Translations under genes and position numbers: made by a program
Notes under the pieces: model-generated
Databases searched by the model: none
What the model was told of the DNA's origin: nothing
What the model saw: the letters and a program-made list of their open reading frames with translations, nothing else
Shown: positions 62,859-64,000 of the stretch, one piece after another
How the letters are laid out: every line of letters starts with the position of its first letter
How positions within the stretch are numbered: the stretch's first letter is position 1
Assembly (NCBI RefSeq): GCF_016406305.1
Contig: NZ_CP066369.1
Location: 576,501-640,500 of the forward strand
DNA from: Shewanella putrefaciens
Lineage (GTDB): Bacteria > Pseudomonadota > Gammaproteobacteria > Enterobacterales > Shewanellaceae
Length of the DNA: 64,000 nt
Direction: 5' to 3'

Positions 62859-63230
62859 ATGATTAATAAAAATGGATATACAGTGATGTTGTGCCTATTG
62901 CTGACAGCCTGTAGTGGGGCAACACTGCGGACAAATATTGGTTCAGTGGCGTTAAATAATGCCGTGGCTAGCACAGTTGAGGTTTATACCCTAGCAGAAC
63001 TATCTCGGCATAAATACATAGGGTTAGGTGAGGTTTCTAGCACCTATTGCAGCACTGAAATCGATCCTATCGAGCGTATCAGTGTCGATGATTTGAAAAA
63101 GGACTTGAAGGTTCAAGTTCAAAAGCTAGGAGGAAACGCCATCATATTTTACGCATGTGGTAAGGTTAGTTATCCTGGCTGTAAACAATATTTTGAATGC
63201 AATGGCGAAGGTTTCGCTATTGAGATGTAA
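62859..63230 (+). CDS. RcsF-like outer-membrane lipoprotein
   Basis: A 123-residue envelope protein. A lipobox (LTAC, Cys at residue 18) ends the signal peptide. VEVYTLAELSRHKYIGLGEVSSTYC and the end FYACGKVSYPGCKQYFECNGEGFAI align with RcsF, including its four cysteines that form two disulfides and the LGEVS start of the domain. RcsF signals envelope damage to the Rcs phosphorelay. Start could also be the ATG at 62850. No rcs genes lie in the window. Confidence 0.78.
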   Translation: MINKNGYTVMLCLLLTACSGATLRTNIGSVALNNAVASTVEVYTLAELSRHKYIGLGEVSSTYCSTEIDPIERISVDDLKKDLKVQVQKLGGNAIIFYACGKVSYPGCKQYFECNGEGFAIEM

Positions 63231-63255
63231 TTTTTTAAAGACCACAATACGATAT

Positions 63256-63283
63256 AAAGCTCACAACGCTGTGAGCTTTTTTT
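63256..63283. terminator. Terminator between the RcsF-like and QEGLA-motif genes
   Basis: AAAGCTCACA and TGTGAGCTTT form a perfect 10-bp stem with loop ACGC, followed by seven T. Confidence 0.9.
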
Positions 63284-63306
63284 ATTATGCAAATAAGGAG
63301 GAAGTA

Positions 63307-64000
63307 TTAGTCCGAGTTATTATCAAACTCAGTATCATCGAGTAATTCGAAGACGGGGGCGACATTAGGCACGTCTTTAAATAAGCGAGTAAAGTGACGT
63401 TGCACCCCTTTTAAGTCTATTCCCGCCAAGCCAGAGGCGAAGCCAAACCATGCATAGAGGCCGCTAAAGTTATCGAACATGGGCGGTAAATATTTCGGTT
63501 GGGTGATAATGCCTTCTTGGCAGGCTTGATACAGCACCGGAATATCTTCGATTGCCAGTTTTCCTAAGAATAACATAGGGATAAGCTCAGGCAGGCCCGA
63601 TGTGATGGCGCTACGAATGAAGTTAATGTTTTCCACATAGCCACGCACATAGGAGATGTCTTTGGTAAAAAAACTGCCTCCTTCAACCATGCCACCTCGG
63701 AAGACCCTTTGAGTCACACGGTAGCTATCCTTTGCACTTAAATTTAACCCTCTGAAATAGTTAAAAACATCGATAAAATCTGCTCCATTTTCTGCCATAT
63801 CGACGGCGGCGACGCGATCGCTGATGCGGCGGGCTCGTCCAGGATTTGAACTTAGGGTCAACATTTCGAGTAATACGGCTAGGCCTTCCTGCGTCGCGGC
63901 AACACGGGGGGAGCCGACACTGAGCCAAGTGGCATGGGGCTGGGCTCGACCATTGAGGGTTGTGCCGACATGTACCCAACCTTCGTGTACCTCATACACA
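63307..64000 (-). CDS. DUF1704/QEGLA-motif putative metallopeptidase, C-terminal part
   Basis: The last 231 codons of a larger protein whose N-terminus lies beyond the window. HVGTTLNGRAQPHATWLSVGSPRVAATQEGLAVLLEML near the left end of the visible protein carries the His and the TQEGLA motif that define this family (TIGR02421, also called flavohemoglobin expression-modulating or Tyr/Phe carboxypeptidase-domain proteins). A catalytic zinc site is presumed from the family. The frame is intact. RcsF-like gene and terminator follow on the other strand. Confidence 0.85.
   Translation of the reverse strand, partial: VYEVHEGWVHVGTTLNGRAQPHATWLSVGSPRVAATQEGLAVLLEMLTLSSNPGRARRISDRVAAVDMAENGADFIDVFNYFRGLNLSAKDSYRVTQRVFRGGMVEGGSFFTKDISYVRGYVENINFIRSAITSGLPELIPMLFLGKLAIEDIPVLYQACQEGIITQPKYLPPMFDNFSGLYAWFGFASGLAGIDLKGVQRHFTRLFKDVPNVAPVFELLDDTEFDNNSD

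Overview
The window looks like chromosomal DNA of a Shewanella species (Gammaproteobacteria). The basis is gene content and order recalled from the genus: psrABC, metJ/metBL/metF, two cytochromes c next to each other, deaD, uvrA and ssb follow one another much as in S. oneidensis MR-1. The strain cannot be named from the sequence alone. Most of the window is ordinary core genome with short intergenic gaps and clear Rho-independent terminators.

Layout. 1-510: 5' part of purC, minus strand. 1031-1648: a pentapeptide-repeat protein of Qnr/McbG type. 2035-6681: psrABC thiosulfate/polysulfide reductase, then a convergent TauE/SafE anion exporter. 6789-12014: the methionine regulon, with metJ divergent from metB-metL, and metF with its own MetJ-controlled promoter. 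12087-13991: a chemoreceptor. 14211-16794: a SlyA-like regulator, a membrane-fusion protein and a membrane protein, resembling slyA-ydhJK. 16944-18648: diheme cytochromes resembling TsdB and TsdA.

19050-22950 is an accessory island of small, mostly unrecognised single-gene units separated by imperfect attC-like spacers and diverged direct repeats. It includes an Imm8-type immunity gene, a PspC-domain protein, lipoprotein and membrane genes, and one gene broken by a stop codon. A degraded copy of the tsdA 3' end lies on its far side. It looks like a decayed gene-cassette array without an integrase in view.

23302-41394: a methyltransferase, a CWC protein, a TonB-domain protein, an FAH-family protein, a DMT permease, a HAD phosphatase, an aldo/keto reductase, a LysR regulator divergent from an MFS pump, deaD, an M28 peptidase, uvrA, a YajR-like MFS protein and ssb. 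41395-44243 is a repeat-rich stretch with a 228-bp tandem repeat, one lipoprotein gene and the 3' stump of an IS110-family transposase.

44244-64000: fre and ubiD, a secreted Tyr/Asn-rich protein, an SDR enzyme, and an aroQ-accB pair whose AccB lacks the biotin-accepting lysine. Then arfB, an SpoIIAA-like protein and a DUF3012 lipoprotein, followed by ten copies of a 7-bp repeat upstream of a Cys-rich secreted protein and a CzcCBA-type efflux system. After these come monooxygenase-like proteins, mscL, an ElaA acetyltransferase, a thioredoxin-like protein, a DUF2927 protein, a beta-CASP hydrolase, an RcsF-like lipoprotein and a partial QEGLA-motif protein.

The most noteworthy observations are the biotin-less AccB paralogue, the decayed cassette island, the SlyA-box pair around the slyA -10 element, the heptamer repeat near the metal-efflux genes, and a family of nested palindromic intergenic repeats centred on CAT-SS-ATG.
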